The notes under the pieces are model-generated. The model was not told where the DNA came from, did no database searches, and saw nothing but the letters and a program-made list of their open reading frames with translations. This document shows positions 41,882-51,373 of a stretch of DNA of 64,000 nucleotides, piece by piece (positions within the stretch are counted from its first letter, which is position 1; each line of letters starts with the position of its first letter). This DNA comes from Armatimonadota bacterium (GTDB lineage Bacteria; Armatimonadota; Fimbriimonadia; Fimbriimonadales; Fimbriimonadaceae): positions 310,001-374,000 of the forward strand of contig JAEURN010000006.1 in assembly GCA_016789105.1 (NCBI GenBank), in the 5' to 3' direction. Position numbers and translations under genes: made by a program.

Positions 41882-42470
41882 ATACCGTTATGCGCTGTTC
41901 GGGGGCTCCTTCGACCCTCCCCACTTGGGCCATCTTGCCGTTGCCAAAGCCTGCCTTTCGGCACTGGACTTAAAGGAAGTCGTGTGGGTGCCCAACTTCC
42001 GGAACCCCTTGCGGCGGAAATCGTTCGCCACCGCCACCAACCGACTGCAGATGTGCCAATTGGCCATCGAAGGCCACCCAGGCATGGCCGTCAGCGACAT
42101 AGAAGTCACCCGGGGGACGAAGAGCTACACCTATGAGACCGTGGAAGAGATCCTCATGGTCAAGCCCGGAAAGTTGTGGATCATTGTTGGGGCGGACGCC
42201 TTGGAGCACTTCCGGGAATGGAAGGAGCCGGCAAAACTAGTCCGCCTTTGCCGCATCGCCGCCGTCGCCCGGCCCGGGCACGAGATCGAAAGGGCGCTTG
42301 CCTATTTGGATGAGGAAATGCGGGATGCCGTCGATTTTGTCCGGATGGATCCCAGCCGCGCCAGCAGCTCAGCCGTCCGGGACGACATTGCCCGGGGCCA
42401 CTCTCCCGAGTTGATGATTGAACCCAAAGTATGGGAATATATCCAAGAACGTGGACTCTACAGTGACTGA
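41868..42470 (+). CDS. nadD: Nicotinate-nucleotide adenylyltransferase
   Basis: 200 residues. Nucleotidyltransferase motifs: ALFGGSFDPPHLGHLAVAK with the HxGH box, WIIVGADALEHFREWKEP, and RASSSAVRDDIARG (SSSxVR). Converts NaMN and ATP to deamido-NAD. It overlaps obgE by 14 nt, a common gene order with obgE and rsfS. Confidence 0.94.
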   Translation: MKSGEYRYALFGGSFDPPHLGHLAVAKACLSALDLKEVVWVPNFRNPLRRKSFATATNRLQMCQLAIEGHPGMAVSDIEVTRGTKSYTYETVEEILMVKPGKLWIIVGADALEHFREWKEPAKLVRLCRIAAVARPGHEIERALAYLDEEMRDAVDFVRMDPSRASSSAVRDDIARGHSPELMIEPKVWEYIQERGLYSD

Positions 42471-42471
42471 A

Positions 42472-42879
42472 ATGACCGCCAAAAGCCCAATGGACTCGCA
42501 AGAGAAAGCCGCCCTCATTATGGAGTTCGCGGACGATATCAAAGCCCAAGACATCCAACTCCTCGATGTCCGGGCAAAGACTTCGATCGCCGACTTTTTC
42601 GTCGTGTGCACGGGCACCAGCGACACCCACGTTCGCTCGATTTGCGAGCGCGTCGCCGAAAAACTTCGGGAAATCGGCATCCGGCCCCTCCGGCAGTCGG
42701 ATAACGGGCGGGCCGGCGGCGGGTGGGTGTTGTTCGATTACGGGGATGTTGTCCTGCACGTGATGTTGGAAGAAAAACGGCAGTTCTACGATTTGGAGAG
42801 TTTTTGGTCGAACCTGCCCAGTGACCCCAACCTGATGTTTGGGTCGGATGCACCGGCAACGCCAGAAAACCCGTCCTAA
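42472..42879 (+). CDS. rsfS: Ribosomal silencing factor RsfS
   Basis: 135 residues from ATG 42472 (ATG 42490 also possible). AQDIQLLDVRAKTSIADFFVVCTGTSDTHVRSI, then GWVLFDYGDVVLHVMLEEKRQFYDLESFW, is the RsfS signature. It binds L14 and blocks subunit joining in starvation. It starts one base after the nadD stop. Confidence 0.94.
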   Translation: MTAKSPMDSQEKAALIMEFADDIKAQDIQLLDVRAKTSIADFFVVCTGTSDTHVRSICERVAEKLREIGIRPLRQSDNGRAGGGWVLFDYGDVVLHVMLEEKRQFYDLESFWSNLPSDPNLMFGSDAPATPENPS

Positions 42880-42888
42880 CAACTACTT

Positions 42889-43617
42889 GTGAGTGACCAC
42901 GACCATGAACCGTCGGCACCCCTCCCTGCCGGACAGGATGCCGAATCCGAGTTGACCGGCGAATCGGCCCAACCGGCCGTTGCCGACGACCCGGTCAAGG
43001 TGGAGCAGGCCGAACGCATGTTGCGCGAAGCAAACCTGGCCAGGGTCAGGGGCAACGCCACGGTCGCCGACCGGTTGCTCAAAGAAGCGGCAGATCTCGC
43101 CCCCAACACGCCTTCCGTCCTTGCCGCTTTGGGCGACGACATGGTTGCCCGGGGGCAATTCCGCCGCGCCAAAGAATTTTTTGCCCGTGCCCACCAATTG
43201 GATCCCACCAATGCCGTGATCGAAAACAAATTCGGCGAGATGGTTCTCAAGGTCGATCTCCACATCGACCCGTTCGCCCACAATCAGGAGTTCGATTCCT
43301 TTGCAAGGCCGGGGATCCTCATGTTCCTCAGCGCAATCCTGCCTGGCACGGGGCAGATGATCGTCGAACGGTACGTCAAAGGCGGGATCATGTTGGCCAT
43401 CTTCGCCGCTTGCATGGGAGGTATCGCCATGCTGCCAGGTGGGTTCAAGCTCATCGGGACGCTGTTCACCGGAAAAGGCGAATATGACCCCATGGCTGCG
43501 ATCCTGCTTGGCGTATCGGGGATCGATGCCATGTGGTCGGTCGTCGACCTGGCTTCACTCAAAAAGGCGCACGAGAAAAAGATTGGCCGGCCAACCCCTC
43601 CGGTCGATGGCTTTTAG
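42889..43617 (+). CDS. TPR-containing membrane protein
   Basis: 242 residues from GTG 42889. The first half has TPR-like helices (VEQAERMLREANLARVRGNATVADRLLKEAADLAP, RAKEFFARAHQLDPTNAVIENKFG). The second half has a hydrophobic region, GILMFLSAILPGTGQMIVERYVKGGIMLAIFAACMGGIAM, resembling DUF5683/TM2-like PG-x-GQ membrane hairpins. Last gene of the operon; its stop overlaps the convergent E2 gene by 3 nt. Function unknown. Confidence 0.7.
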   Translation: MSDHDHEPSAPLPAGQDAESELTGESAQPAVADDPVKVEQAERMLREANLARVRGNATVADRLLKEAADLAPNTPSVLAALGDDMVARGQFRRAKEFFARAHQLDPTNAVIENKFGEMVLKVDLHIDPFAHNQEFDSFARPGILMFLSAILPGTGQMIVERYVKGGIMLAIFAACMGGIAMLPGGFKLIGTLFTGKGEYDPMAAILLGVSGIDAMWSVVDLASLKKAHEKKIGRPTPPVDGF

Positions 43618-44837
43618 CTCAGCAACCGCGTTGGGTTTTCCAGGTACGAGCGGACAACGTTCATGAACTGGGCGCCCACCGCCCCGTCGACGACGCGGTG
43701 ATCGAACGAACCGGTGATGTTCATGCGCCACCGGATCTCCAGTTCGTCGGATTCGTTGACCACGACTTTCCTTTGGGCCGTGCTGATGGCGATGATGGCG
43801 GCATTCGGCTCGTTGATGATCGCACTGAAGACATCGACGTTTAGCATGCCCATGTTGCTAATGCTGAATGTGCTGCCTTGCATCTCGTTGGGCGTCAGCT
43901 TCCCTTCCCTGGCTTTGGCGACCAGACGCTTGCTTTCTTCGCTGAGCTGTCTCAAGGTCATGTTTTGCGCCCCATGGATCGTGGGCACCAGCAACCCGTC
44001 ATCGACTGCGGCCGCAACCCCAATGTTGATGGATCCATGTTGGAGGAGGTGGTCGCCCTTGAACGAGCTGTTGACGACCGGCATATCCTGCAAGGCCAAC
44101 ACGCAGGCCCGGATCACGAAATCGTTGACGCTGACTTTGCCGCCGTCTTCCTCCTTGAACATCTCGCGGATGGCATGGATTTTTTCAATGTCCACCTCCA
44201 GCGTCACATAAAAATGCGGCACGGTCGATTTGGCATGTTGCGTCCGTTCTGCAATGATGCCGCGCAAAAAGTTGAGCGGAACCTTGACGTCTTCCGCGCT
44301 GGCCACGGGGGCAAATGCCGGTGCCGGGATCTTTGTGCCTTGGCGTTCGATCGCCGCACGAACATCTTTTTCCACGATGCGGCCACCGGGCCCCGTTCCC
44401 GCAACGGTGCCAAGGTCAACGCCGGCTTCTGCGGCGATTCTTTTGGCGAGCGGGCTGGCTTTGACCCTTTGGCCCGATGCCGGGGCAGGCTCGGCAGCCG
44501 GCGCGGGGCTCATTGCGGCGGGTGCTTCGGATTCGGCGGGCGCGGCGGACGTTTGGGCGGGTTTTGCTTCCCCGCTGCCCCAATTTGCCGGCAGTTCTTC
44601 CCCGCTCTTGAGGATAGCGGCAATCGGTTGCCCGACGGGCACGGTTGTCCCAGGCTGGATCAAAATGCCGGCGAGTTTGCCTTTGCCTGGTGCTTCCAAC
44701 TCCAGGATCGCCTTGTCGGTTTGGATGTTGCCGATCACCTCTCCCGACTTAACGTCGTCGCCTTCTTTCTTAAGCCATTCGAGGAGCGTCCCCTCTTCCA
44801 TGCCGTCGCCCATTTTGGGCATGATCACTTCCGTCAT
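43614..44837 (-). CDS. Dihydrolipoamide acyltransferase, E2 of a 2-oxoacid dehydrogenase
   Basis: 407 residues. A lipoyl domain with Lys42 in IQTDKAILELE, a linker rich in Ala/Pro, a peripheral subunit-binding domain (ASPLAKRIAAEAGVDLGTVAGTGPGGRIVEKDV) and the catalytic domain ending with SFDHRVVDGA, where His and Asp act. Transfers acyl groups to CoA. E1 and E3 genes are not adjacent, so I cannot say whether pyruvate or branched-chain 2-oxoacids are used; pyruvate is most likely. Confidence 0.9.
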   Translation of the reverse strand: MTEVIMPKMGDGMEEGTLLEWLKKEGDDVKSGEVIGNIQTDKAILELEAPGKGKLAGILIQPGTTVPVGQPIAAILKSGEELPANWGSGEAKPAQTSAAPAESEAPAAMSPAPAAEPAPASGQRVKASPLAKRIAAEAGVDLGTVAGTGPGGRIVEKDVRAAIERQGTKIPAPAFAPVASAEDVKVPLNFLRGIIAERTQHAKSTVPHFYVTLEVDIEKIHAIREMFKEEDGGKVSVNDFVIRACVLALQDMPVVNSSFKGDHLLQHGSINIGVAAAVDDGLLVPTIHGAQNMTLRQLSEESKRLVAKAREGKLTPNEMQGSTFSISNMGMLNVDVFSAIINEPNAAIIAISTAQRKVVVNESDELEIRWRMNITGSFDHRVVDGAVGAQFMNVVRSYLENPTRLLS

Positions 44838-44932
44838 ATCCGAAACTTCCGTTGGGTGGGAAACGCCCTTGTCTCCAGCCGCGTTAGTCTACGCGGAAAT
44901 GCACTTTGAATTCCCGGCCCGTCCCGGATCGG

Positions 44933-45946
44933 TCACCGAATGGCTTCGAGCGCCAAGGCGGCTCCGCCAAGGATCCCGGCGTTCTCCACTTGCTCCGCGA
45001 TCATGATTTCACAGTCCCGGCCCAAAGTCGGGGCGGCAATGTTCCGAGATTCCGCCAATAGGTGCGGCATAAAGTGCTTTCCGGCCTTGCTCACCTGGCC
45101 ACCGATCGCCAAAACGTCGGGAGCGAAAATGTTGATCAGGCTCCCCACCGAAATCCCCAGGAATTGCCCGAACTCCCGCCAGATCTCCAAGGCGAGCCCA
45201 TCCCCATGGTCGGCAGCTTGGCTGATGGTGGCCGGCGTGATCTTGCCCCATTCACCCTCAACTAATTCGCCGATGAGGGATTTGTATCCCCGGTTCAGCC
45301 GGTGTTGGGCCCGGCGGATGATCGCATCCCGTTGGCAATACGCCTCCAGGGTGCCATAGGCTCCACCCGAAGAATCCAACCCATTCATTGAGAGGATTGT
45401 GTGGCCCAACTCGGCCCCGCCAAGGTTGCCCCCCAGCATCAGCAGCGGCCCCTCGGCTTTCCCGAAAACCGTGTCGCCCGACATCACGATCCCCCCGCCG
45501 ATACCCGTTCCCAGGGTCAGCATCACCAGGCATTTCGCCGAGTTGCGGCCAACCCCGAACTTGTATTCGCCCAAGGCAGCCGCGTTGGCGTCATTGCCCA
45601 TGGCCACTTTCAGGCCAGATTGCTCTTCTATAGGCCGCTTGAGTTGCACATCCTGCCAGTAACGGAAAACGCCATCAATCGTCTGGCCGAAGTTGGGAGC
45701 CCACTTGACCAACCCGGATCGGTCGTCGATGTGTCCGGGAACGGCCAGACCGACAGCAGACACGTCGGCGCCGCAATTAGCGGCCGCCTCGGCAATCACA
45801 TGGGAAACCGCTTGGATGACGGGATCCACCCCGCTCTGGGCATCCGATGGGTGTTGGACCCGCTCACCCAACAACTGACCGTCTTCCAAAACCGCCTGGG
45901 CCCGGACATTCGTCCCGCCCAAATCCACCCCAATGACACATTTCAT
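44933..45946 (-). CDS. ROK family sugar kinase (glucokinase-like) lacking the zinc cysteines
   Basis: 337 residues. Phosphate-binding VIGVDLGGTNVRAQAV, catalytic Asp119 in MGNDANAAALGE, and TLGTGIGGGIV are ROK motifs for ATP-dependent phosphorylation of glucose or related sugars. In ROK kinases a C-x-C-G-x2-G-C-L-E motif binds zinc; here the positions are Ser192, Gly194 and Thr199 (DSSGGAYGTLE), while the His (ELGHT) remains. Kinase function may persist without zinc. Divergent from moxR. Confidence 0.88.
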   Translation of the reverse strand: MKCVIGVDLGGTNVRAQAVLEDGQLLGERVQHPSDAQSGVDPVIQAVSHVIAEAAANCGADVSAVGLAVPGHIDDRSGLVKWAPNFGQTIDGVFRYWQDVQLKRPIEEQSGLKVAMGNDANAAALGEYKFGVGRNSAKCLVMLTLGTGIGGGIVMSGDTVFGKAEGPLLMLGGNLGGAELGHTILSMNGLDSSGGAYGTLEAYCQRDAIIRRAQHRLNRGYKSLIGELVEGEWGKITPATISQAADHGDGLALEIWREFGQFLGISVGSLINIFAPDVLAIGGQVSKAGKHFMPHLLAESRNIAAPTLGRDCEIMIAEQVENAGILGGAALALEAIR

Positions 45947-46061
45947 CGTCCGGGAGCATTATGGCCTGCCATTAGTGGCTGTATTGAAACATCTGGACCT
46001 ACGGGTAACGTAGTGAAACCAAGCCGCGCTGCCGGCTTCATAAAAGAGGAGTCTGAGCGTT

Positions 46062-47021
46062 TTGTCACCGCAACCCATCCGTAAAACCGCCGAGGCTGTC
46101 ATCAGCGAGATCGGCAAAGTCATCGTTGGCAAAGACGAAACGATCGAACAAGTCGTCCTCGCCCTGTTTTGCGGGGGGCACGTGCTGATTGAAGACGTCC
46201 CCGGGGTCGGCAAAACCACCTTGGCAAAGGCCGTTGCCAAAGCGATCGGCGGGGATTTCCGGCGAGTCCAATTCACACCAGACCTGCTCCCAAGCGACAT
46301 CACAGGATCTTCCATCTTCAATTCAGAAACGCGGGAGTTCGAGTTTCGACCTGGCCCCCTGTTTGCCAATATCGTGCTCGTCGATGAAGTCAACCGGGCG
46401 ACGCCGAAGACTCAATCCGCCCTGCTGGAAGCCATGGAAGAACACCAAGTGACCAGCGACGGGGTCACCCGGCCCCTCCCCGAGCCATTTTTCGTCCTCG
46501 CTACCCAGAACAACATTGAAATGACGGGCACCTACCCGTTGCCCGAGGCCCAACTCGACCGGTTCTTCAGCCGGGTCGCCATCGGCTACCCGGGCAAGGA
46601 GTCCGAGACCGACATCCTCCGCAACCAACAAACCAGCCATCCGGTCGACAACATGGTTCAAGTCACATCGCTGGATGAGATCAGCACCGTTCAGGCGGCG
46701 GTTCGGCAAATCCACGTCCACGAAAGCATTCGGGAATACATCGTCGATGTCGTGAGGTCTACGCGGGACAACAACCAGTTGATCATCGGTTCCTCTCCCC
46801 GGGGCAGCCTCTATCTCATGCAAGCGGCCCAAGCCCAGGCCGCCCTCCATGGGCTTGATTACGTCCGGCCCGACGACGTAAAGGCCGTGGCACCGTTTGT
46901 TTTGGGGCACCGGCTGATCTTACGGGGCGAGGTCCGGGCAAAAGGTGTCACAGGGCCTGATGTGATTCGTCAAATCTTGGCTTCCGTCCCTGCACCCAAC
47001 GTCAGCGTCGCCACCGCTTAG
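46062..47021 (+). CDS. MoxR family AAA+ ATPase
   Basis: 319 residues. AAA+ motifs: HVLIEDVPGVGKTTLAKAVA (Walker A), NIVLVDEVNRA (Walker B), ATQNNIEMTGTYPLPEAQLDRF (sensor 1 and Arg finger region). MoxR proteins act as chaperones for metal or complex assembly and usually sit with DUF58 proteins, as here. Start TTG 46062 has AGAGGAG about 11 nt upstream; a TTGAAA-N16-TAACGT promoter-like pair is at 45984-46011. First gene of moxR-DUF58-transglutaminase-holA. Confidence 0.92.
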   Translation: MSPQPIRKTAEAVISEIGKVIVGKDETIEQVVLALFCGGHVLIEDVPGVGKTTLAKAVAKAIGGDFRRVQFTPDLLPSDITGSSIFNSETREFEFRPGPLFANIVLVDEVNRATPKTQSALLEAMEEHQVTSDGVTRPLPEPFFVLATQNNIEMTGTYPLPEAQLDRFFSRVAIGYPGKESETDILRNQQTSHPVDNMVQVTSLDEISTVQAAVRQIHVHESIREYIVDVVRSTRDNNQLIIGSSPRGSLYLMQAAQAQAALHGLDYVRPDDVKAVAPFVLGHRLILRGEVRAKGVTGPDVIRQILASVPAPNVSVATA

Positions 47022-47028
47022 GTTCACT

Positions 47029-48240
47029 GTGAGGATCACCCGCTACGCAGGAATCGCCCTCACCTGGTCTGCAGTGTTCCTGTTGGTCATGGCGGTTTTG
47101 GTGTATTCGCCCATGCTGTTTTACATGGCGACGGCGATCATCGTCACGATCGCCGCGGCAAGGTTGCAAGCCTGGCTGGCTGTCCGCTATCTACGGTTTG
47201 AACGGTATGCCCCGCCTGCCGTCCGAGTCGGGGAACCCGTCACGGTGGAAATCATCGTGTGGTCCGAAAGGGAGTTGAAACGGCCGCTGATCACCGTGCG
47301 CGACCATTTGCCATCCCGGCTTGTCGTCAAGAACCGCACCCACAGCCTGCCCGTCGCGCCAAGCTTTGACCAACCGATCCGGACGAGGTATTCGTTCATC
47401 CCCACCCGCCGAGGGAGGTATTCGTGGGAGCGCCTCACGGCCATTGGAACCGACGCCCTCGGGCTCGTGACCATGGAACGCAGCTACCACACGGACAAGG
47501 TCGAACTCGAGGTGTATCCAACTCCGTTGCCGGTCAATATCGAGTTGCAACCTCTGCTCGGCTGGGGGGCCAGTGACTTCGACAGCGGGGCCAGCATGGG
47601 TGCCGGTTTGGATCCGCGCGGCGTGCGTGAATTCTCATTTGGGGATCCGCTCCGATACATCCATTGGCGGACAAGCGCCAAACGCGACAAGCTTATGGTC
47701 AAGGAGTTCGAAACGGGTTCCGGCGTCTCCATCAACCTCATCCTCCAACGGACTGAGGGCACCGACATCGGCGACACAGAAACGAGCACCTTTGAAGCCA
47801 TGTGCAGCCATGCGCTTTATTTGGCGGCGACTTACGCCGAGCGGGGGGCGACGGTCGCCTTCCCGGTGCATGAACCAATCGAAGCCGCGGCGCTAGACCA
47901 CCCAGAAGCCCGGGTGAGGAACATCCGCAGCCTGCTCACTGACCTTATCCCCAATAGCCGGACAACCCTCAGCGAAGATCTGTTTTCGCTCCGTGGCCGG
48001 CTCCGGGAAGGGGAGACGGTCGTCCTGTTCGTCAGTTGCCAAGACCCGGCCCTGCCTGATTCGCTTTTGGGATGGCCCGGAGTGCAATTTACGGCCTTGG
48101 TTTATAACCCGTCCGAATACGCTGGGACAGTCGCGAACCTGCGTGGGTCGGCCCCAGCCAGCGATCCCGCCTACATTGCCCAGCTTGAGCGGGCCGGAGC
48201 CCGGGTCTGCTTTTTGACCAGGGAGGAGAAAGTCCGGTGA
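47029..48240 (+). CDS. DUF58 domain protein
   Basis: 403 residues from GTG 47029. Two N-terminal transmembrane helices (TWSAVFLLVMAVLVYSPML, FYMATAIIVTIAAARLQAW) then an external/vWA-like part. The DUF58 signature VREFSFGDPLRYIHWRTSAKRDKLMVKEFE is present. It works with the MoxR ATPase. Its stop overlaps the transglutaminase start (GTGA). Confidence 0.9.
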   Translation: MRITRYAGIALTWSAVFLLVMAVLVYSPMLFYMATAIIVTIAAARLQAWLAVRYLRFERYAPPAVRVGEPVTVEIIVWSERELKRPLITVRDHLPSRLVVKNRTHSLPVAPSFDQPIRTRYSFIPTRRGRYSWERLTAIGTDALGLVTMERSYHTDKVELEVYPTPLPVNIELQPLLGWGASDFDSGASMGAGLDPRGVREFSFGDPLRYIHWRTSAKRDKLMVKEFETGSGVSINLILQRTEGTDIGDTETSTFEAMCSHALYLAATYAERGATVAFPVHEPIEAAALDHPEARVRNIRSLLTDLIPNSRTTLSEDLFSLRGRLREGETVVLFVSCQDPALPDSLLGWPGVQFTALVYNPSEYAGTVANLRGSAPASDPAYIAQLERAGARVCFLTREEKVR

Positions 48241-50303
48241 AACGGATTCCGGTTGAACGGTTTTGGCTTGACCACTTGCTTGCCACGGCGGCAGGTGTGA
48301 TGGCTGTGTTCTCGGTTGGGAGGTCGGTCGGCGACGGCAATCTTCCTCTTGTTTTGGCGGCGGCCGTCTTCCTCGCCGGGCTCACCGGGTTCGGGCTCTC
48401 GTTGATTGTCGAAGACACTCCTTTCCAAAAGGCCGATGCCTGGCTGTTTGCCATTGGGGCGATCGTCGGAGTGCTGCAAACCCGGACGGTCAACGGGATG
48501 TTGCCCGAAGAGGGGTTTCCATTTGCGATCATCGCGGCGACCATGATGTTCATCCTCCTGGTGGTCGGAGGGGTGTTTTCGTGGTCGGACCCGACCCTTC
48601 TCTTCACAAGTCTGCCGTCACTGGTCGTCTTCGGATTGGTCGGCACAATCGATTCGTGGCGGCCGGGGCTGTTCCTGTTTTGCGGGTTGATCCTTTGCAT
48701 CGCTTTGCTCTATGCACGGGTTCACCAGCGGACGATGGTTCGATGGGCGGAAGAGGGGGGAGCCGACCGCCGCACCCTGAATCGGGATGCCTGGCGGTGG
48801 GTGGCTGGTCCGGAATATGCCTTTGCGGCGGCAGGGACGATCATTTTGCTGAGCTTCGTCGGGGCACCCGTCGTTCAGACCTCCCTCAGCGGGGTCTCCG
48901 ACGCGGTTCGGGTCAACGTCCGGCAACAGATCCCTACAAATCCAAACCGCAGCCAGGCGTCAAACAGTCAGAAATCTGATTCGCCCATTGGGACCGGCCC
49001 GGTCGAACTTTCGGATAAAGAGATCGCCCGGGTGTCTATGCCCCGCCCGCTGTATTTGCGCAAATCCACCTACATCCAATATTCCGGGAGGGGTTGGAAC
49101 ACGGGTTCGCAATCCGGAAACAAGCCTTATGCTTTTGAACCCGGGGGCAAAACCCTTCCGTACCGGCGAACAAGCCCGCTATCTCTGGAGGATTCCGCGA
49201 AAACAGAGGAAATCCCTTACCGGTACCTTGGAAAATCCTGGATCGGCGCGGTGGTGCCAACTCCGGGCCAGGTTGTTGAGGTGAAGTCGAACCAGGGCAA
49301 CCCCACCGAAACCCCAGCGGGATCTTATGTCCTCCAAACGGACTCGGCGGCCAGCAATCTGGATGCCGTCGTCCGGGTGCCCAAGGAGATTGCGGTCGAT
49401 TCCCAGGCGCGGTTCCCGGGCCTCAATCCAGATGACCCTTCCGTCCGCGGATACTACGCGTTGCCGCAAAGGGCCGGTTGGGATTCAAATCCCGCCTTGG
49501 CCAGGGTTGACCTCAGCGACTACGAACGCCTTGCGCTACTGGCTCGGTCAATCGGCGGATCGTGCAAATACAACACCCAAACACCGCCGGTGCCCCAAGG
49601 CAAGGATCCGGTCGATTACTTTTTGAACACATCCAAGGTCGGTTATTGCGACCTTTTTGCCTCATCCTTTGCCCTTGAAGCGCGGAGGATGGGATTTCCC
49701 AGCCGGTACGTGACCGGGTACATCGTCGAATCCGGCCAACTCCAAAAAGACGGCACCTACTTGATCCAGGAAAAGCACAGCCACGCCTGGGCTGAAGTTT
49801 ATTTTGAAGGCTTTGGCTGGATCCCGTTCGATGCGACATCCGGGGCGGAGGACATCACCCCCAAGGACAGCTCCGACCCGGGCGCGGGACTGTTCCAAAA
49901 AATCCGCGCATGGGCAATCAAGAACATGGCCGGGATTCTGGCTGCCTTGGCCGTCGGTCTCATTGCTTCGGTCTACCTCCTTGCCAAGTCGCGCGGGGTC
50001 GCGCTGCTTGGGGCCGATGCTAACCGCCCTCTGCGGTTAGCCGCCAACCGGTTCCAAATGGGCATGGAAAGACTGGCCGGGACGCCGAGGCGGTTCAGCC
50101 AGACCCTGCGAGAGTTCGCAGAGATCCACGCCGATGCCCTCCACCCGGTGAAAACCGAAGTGGAAGGCCTCCTAACTGTGATTGAATCGGCCATGTTCGG
50201 GCCGGTTGCCCCCGATGCCGAAACCATGGCGGCCATCTCGAAGCAAGCCGTCGCTTTTGACCAGGAAACCCGGCGGATCGCCAAAGCCCGCCGGAAGCCA
50301 TAA
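48237..50303 (+). CDS. Membrane transglutaminase-like protein (TgpA type)
   Basis: 688 residues from GTG 48237. Several transmembrane helices occupy the first ~220 residues. After a Ser/Pro-rich linker a transglutaminase fold follows with Cys in GYCDLFASSFALEARRMGFPSRYVTGYI, His in SHAWAEVYFEGFGW and Asp in PFDATSG. A final transmembrane helix (GILAALAVGLIASVYLL) precedes a cytoplasmic tail. TgpA-type proteins always accompany MoxR/DUF58; a role in envelope maintenance is inferred. Confidence 0.88.
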   Translation: MKRIPVERFWLDHLLATAAGVMAVFSVGRSVGDGNLPLVLAAAVFLAGLTGFGLSLIVEDTPFQKADAWLFAIGAIVGVLQTRTVNGMLPEEGFPFAIIAATMMFILLVVGGVFSWSDPTLLFTSLPSLVVFGLVGTIDSWRPGLFLFCGLILCIALLYARVHQRTMVRWAEEGGADRRTLNRDAWRWVAGPEYAFAAAGTIILLSFVGAPVVQTSLSGVSDAVRVNVRQQIPTNPNRSQASNSQKSDSPIGTGPVELSDKEIARVSMPRPLYLRKSTYIQYSGRGWNTGSQSGNKPYAFEPGGKTLPYRRTSPLSLEDSAKTEEIPYRYLGKSWIGAVVPTPGQVVEVKSNQGNPTETPAGSYVLQTDSAASNLDAVVRVPKEIAVDSQARFPGLNPDDPSVRGYYALPQRAGWDSNPALARVDLSDYERLALLARSIGGSCKYNTQTPPVPQGKDPVDYFLNTSKVGYCDLFASSFALEARRMGFPSRYVTGYIVESGQLQKDGTYLIQEKHSHAWAEVYFEGFGWIPFDATSGAEDITPKDSSDPGAGLFQKIRAWAIKNMAGILAALAVGLIASVYLLAKSRGVALLGADANRPLRLAANRFQMGMERLAGTPRRFSQTLREFAEIHADALHPVKTEVEGLLTVIESAMFGPVAPDAETMAAISKQAVAFDQETRRIAKARRKP

Positions 50304-50314
50304 TCGGGGTGCCC

Positions 50315-51373
50315 ATGCCTTTTGATGCCGTCGCTGCGCTCAATCACCGGCTGATCTTGATTGAAGGGGACTATGCCTCCGAGAGATTGCGCGCATTGGA
50401 AGCCATCATCGCTGCCGCCGGCCTGGACGAACCCGACGCGTTTGACCGGGAAACCGTGATTGCGAGTGAAAAGCCGTTCGCCGAATGGGTTGCCGCTGTC
50501 GAAACCGTTCCATTCATGGCCGAGCGGCGGTGTGTGGTTGTCCGCAACGTCAACCGGGTTTCGCCAGAAGATGCCAGTGAATCCCTGAATCTGGACTGCC
50601 TCAAGACGTTGCCAGAAAGTGCGCTTTTGATTCTTGTTGCCGATGACGAAACGAAGGTCAAGGATGACAATAGCCGAGCAGAAAGGGCCTCGCCATGGCG
50701 GAAAATCGTCCAGGCTTCCAAGGGGATGGTGGCCATTTTCACGGTCAAAGAGGGCGCATCCTCCCGGAGCCTCCCGGAATTAGCCAAGGCGTCAGGCAAG
50801 AAACTGTCCCCAAGGACGGCCAGCCTCCTCACCGAGATGGTGGCGGGTCGCCACGACCGGGCCGAAGAGGAACTCCATAAATTGATCCTTTTCGTTGGCG
50901 ATGCACCGGAAATCACCCCAGAACACCTCAAACTATCCGTTTCCCCAGAACCGGAGCACAACGTCTTTCAAATGCTCGATGCCTGTTGGTTTGGCGACGC
51001 CCGCGGCGCATTGACGCAGCTCCACCGGTTGCGGGACAGATCCCGCGATTTCGATGGTGAGGCCCGCCGGCTGCTTGGACTGGTTGCCAGCCAACTCCGG
51101 GTGCTTTGGCAAGCCCGCAATTCGGTAGAAAAGGCCAGCCCCGAATGGGAACCCGAGGAACGGAATCTCACCAAGATGAAGGACTACCCCCGGCGACTTG
51201 CCTTGCAAACGGCTCGGAGGCTCGATTTTCCTACATTGCTCGAGTGCATGGAGGCAGTGCGGGAAGCCAACCGGCTTTTGACGGCCGGATCGCAGGGGGT
51301 GGAACCGGTTGAAATCGTGGAGCAAGCGGTTTTGAAAATATGCCAAACCGCCCGCAGCCGCCGGTCAGCCTAA
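50315..51373 (+). CDS. holA: DNA polymerase III delta subunit
   Basis: 352 residues from ATG 50315 (CGGGG 5 nt upstream); GTG 50309 is an alternative. Delta opens the beta clamp in the clamp loader. LNHRLILIEGDYASERLRALEAIIAAA is the start of the ATPase-like fold, with FMAERRCVVVRNV, then a helical region typical of the subunit (VFQMLDACWFGDARGALTQLHRL, LLGLVASQLRVLWQAR). It is the last gene of the moxR cluster and overlaps the convergent dnaB by 4 nt. Confidence 0.85.
   Translation: MPFDAVAALNHRLILIEGDYASERLRALEAIIAAAGLDEPDAFDRETVIASEKPFAEWVAAVETVPFMAERRCVVVRNVNRVSPEDASESLNLDCLKTLPESALLILVADDETKVKDDNSRAERASPWRKIVQASKGMVAIFTVKEGASSRSLPELAKASGKKLSPRTASLLTEMVAGRHDRAEEELHKLILFVGDAPEITPEHLKLSVSPEPEHNVFQMLDACWFGDARGALTQLHRLRDRSRDFDGEARRLLGLVASQLRVLWQARNSVEKASPEWEPEERNLTKMKDYPRRLALQTARRLDFPTLLECMEAVREANRLLTAGSQGVEPVEIVEQAVLKICQTARSRRSA

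Noticed and set aside
43878-44909. 343-residue plus-strand frame over the E2 gene
   Set aside because: Antisense to a clear E2 gene; composition mirrors E2 codons and there is no domain.
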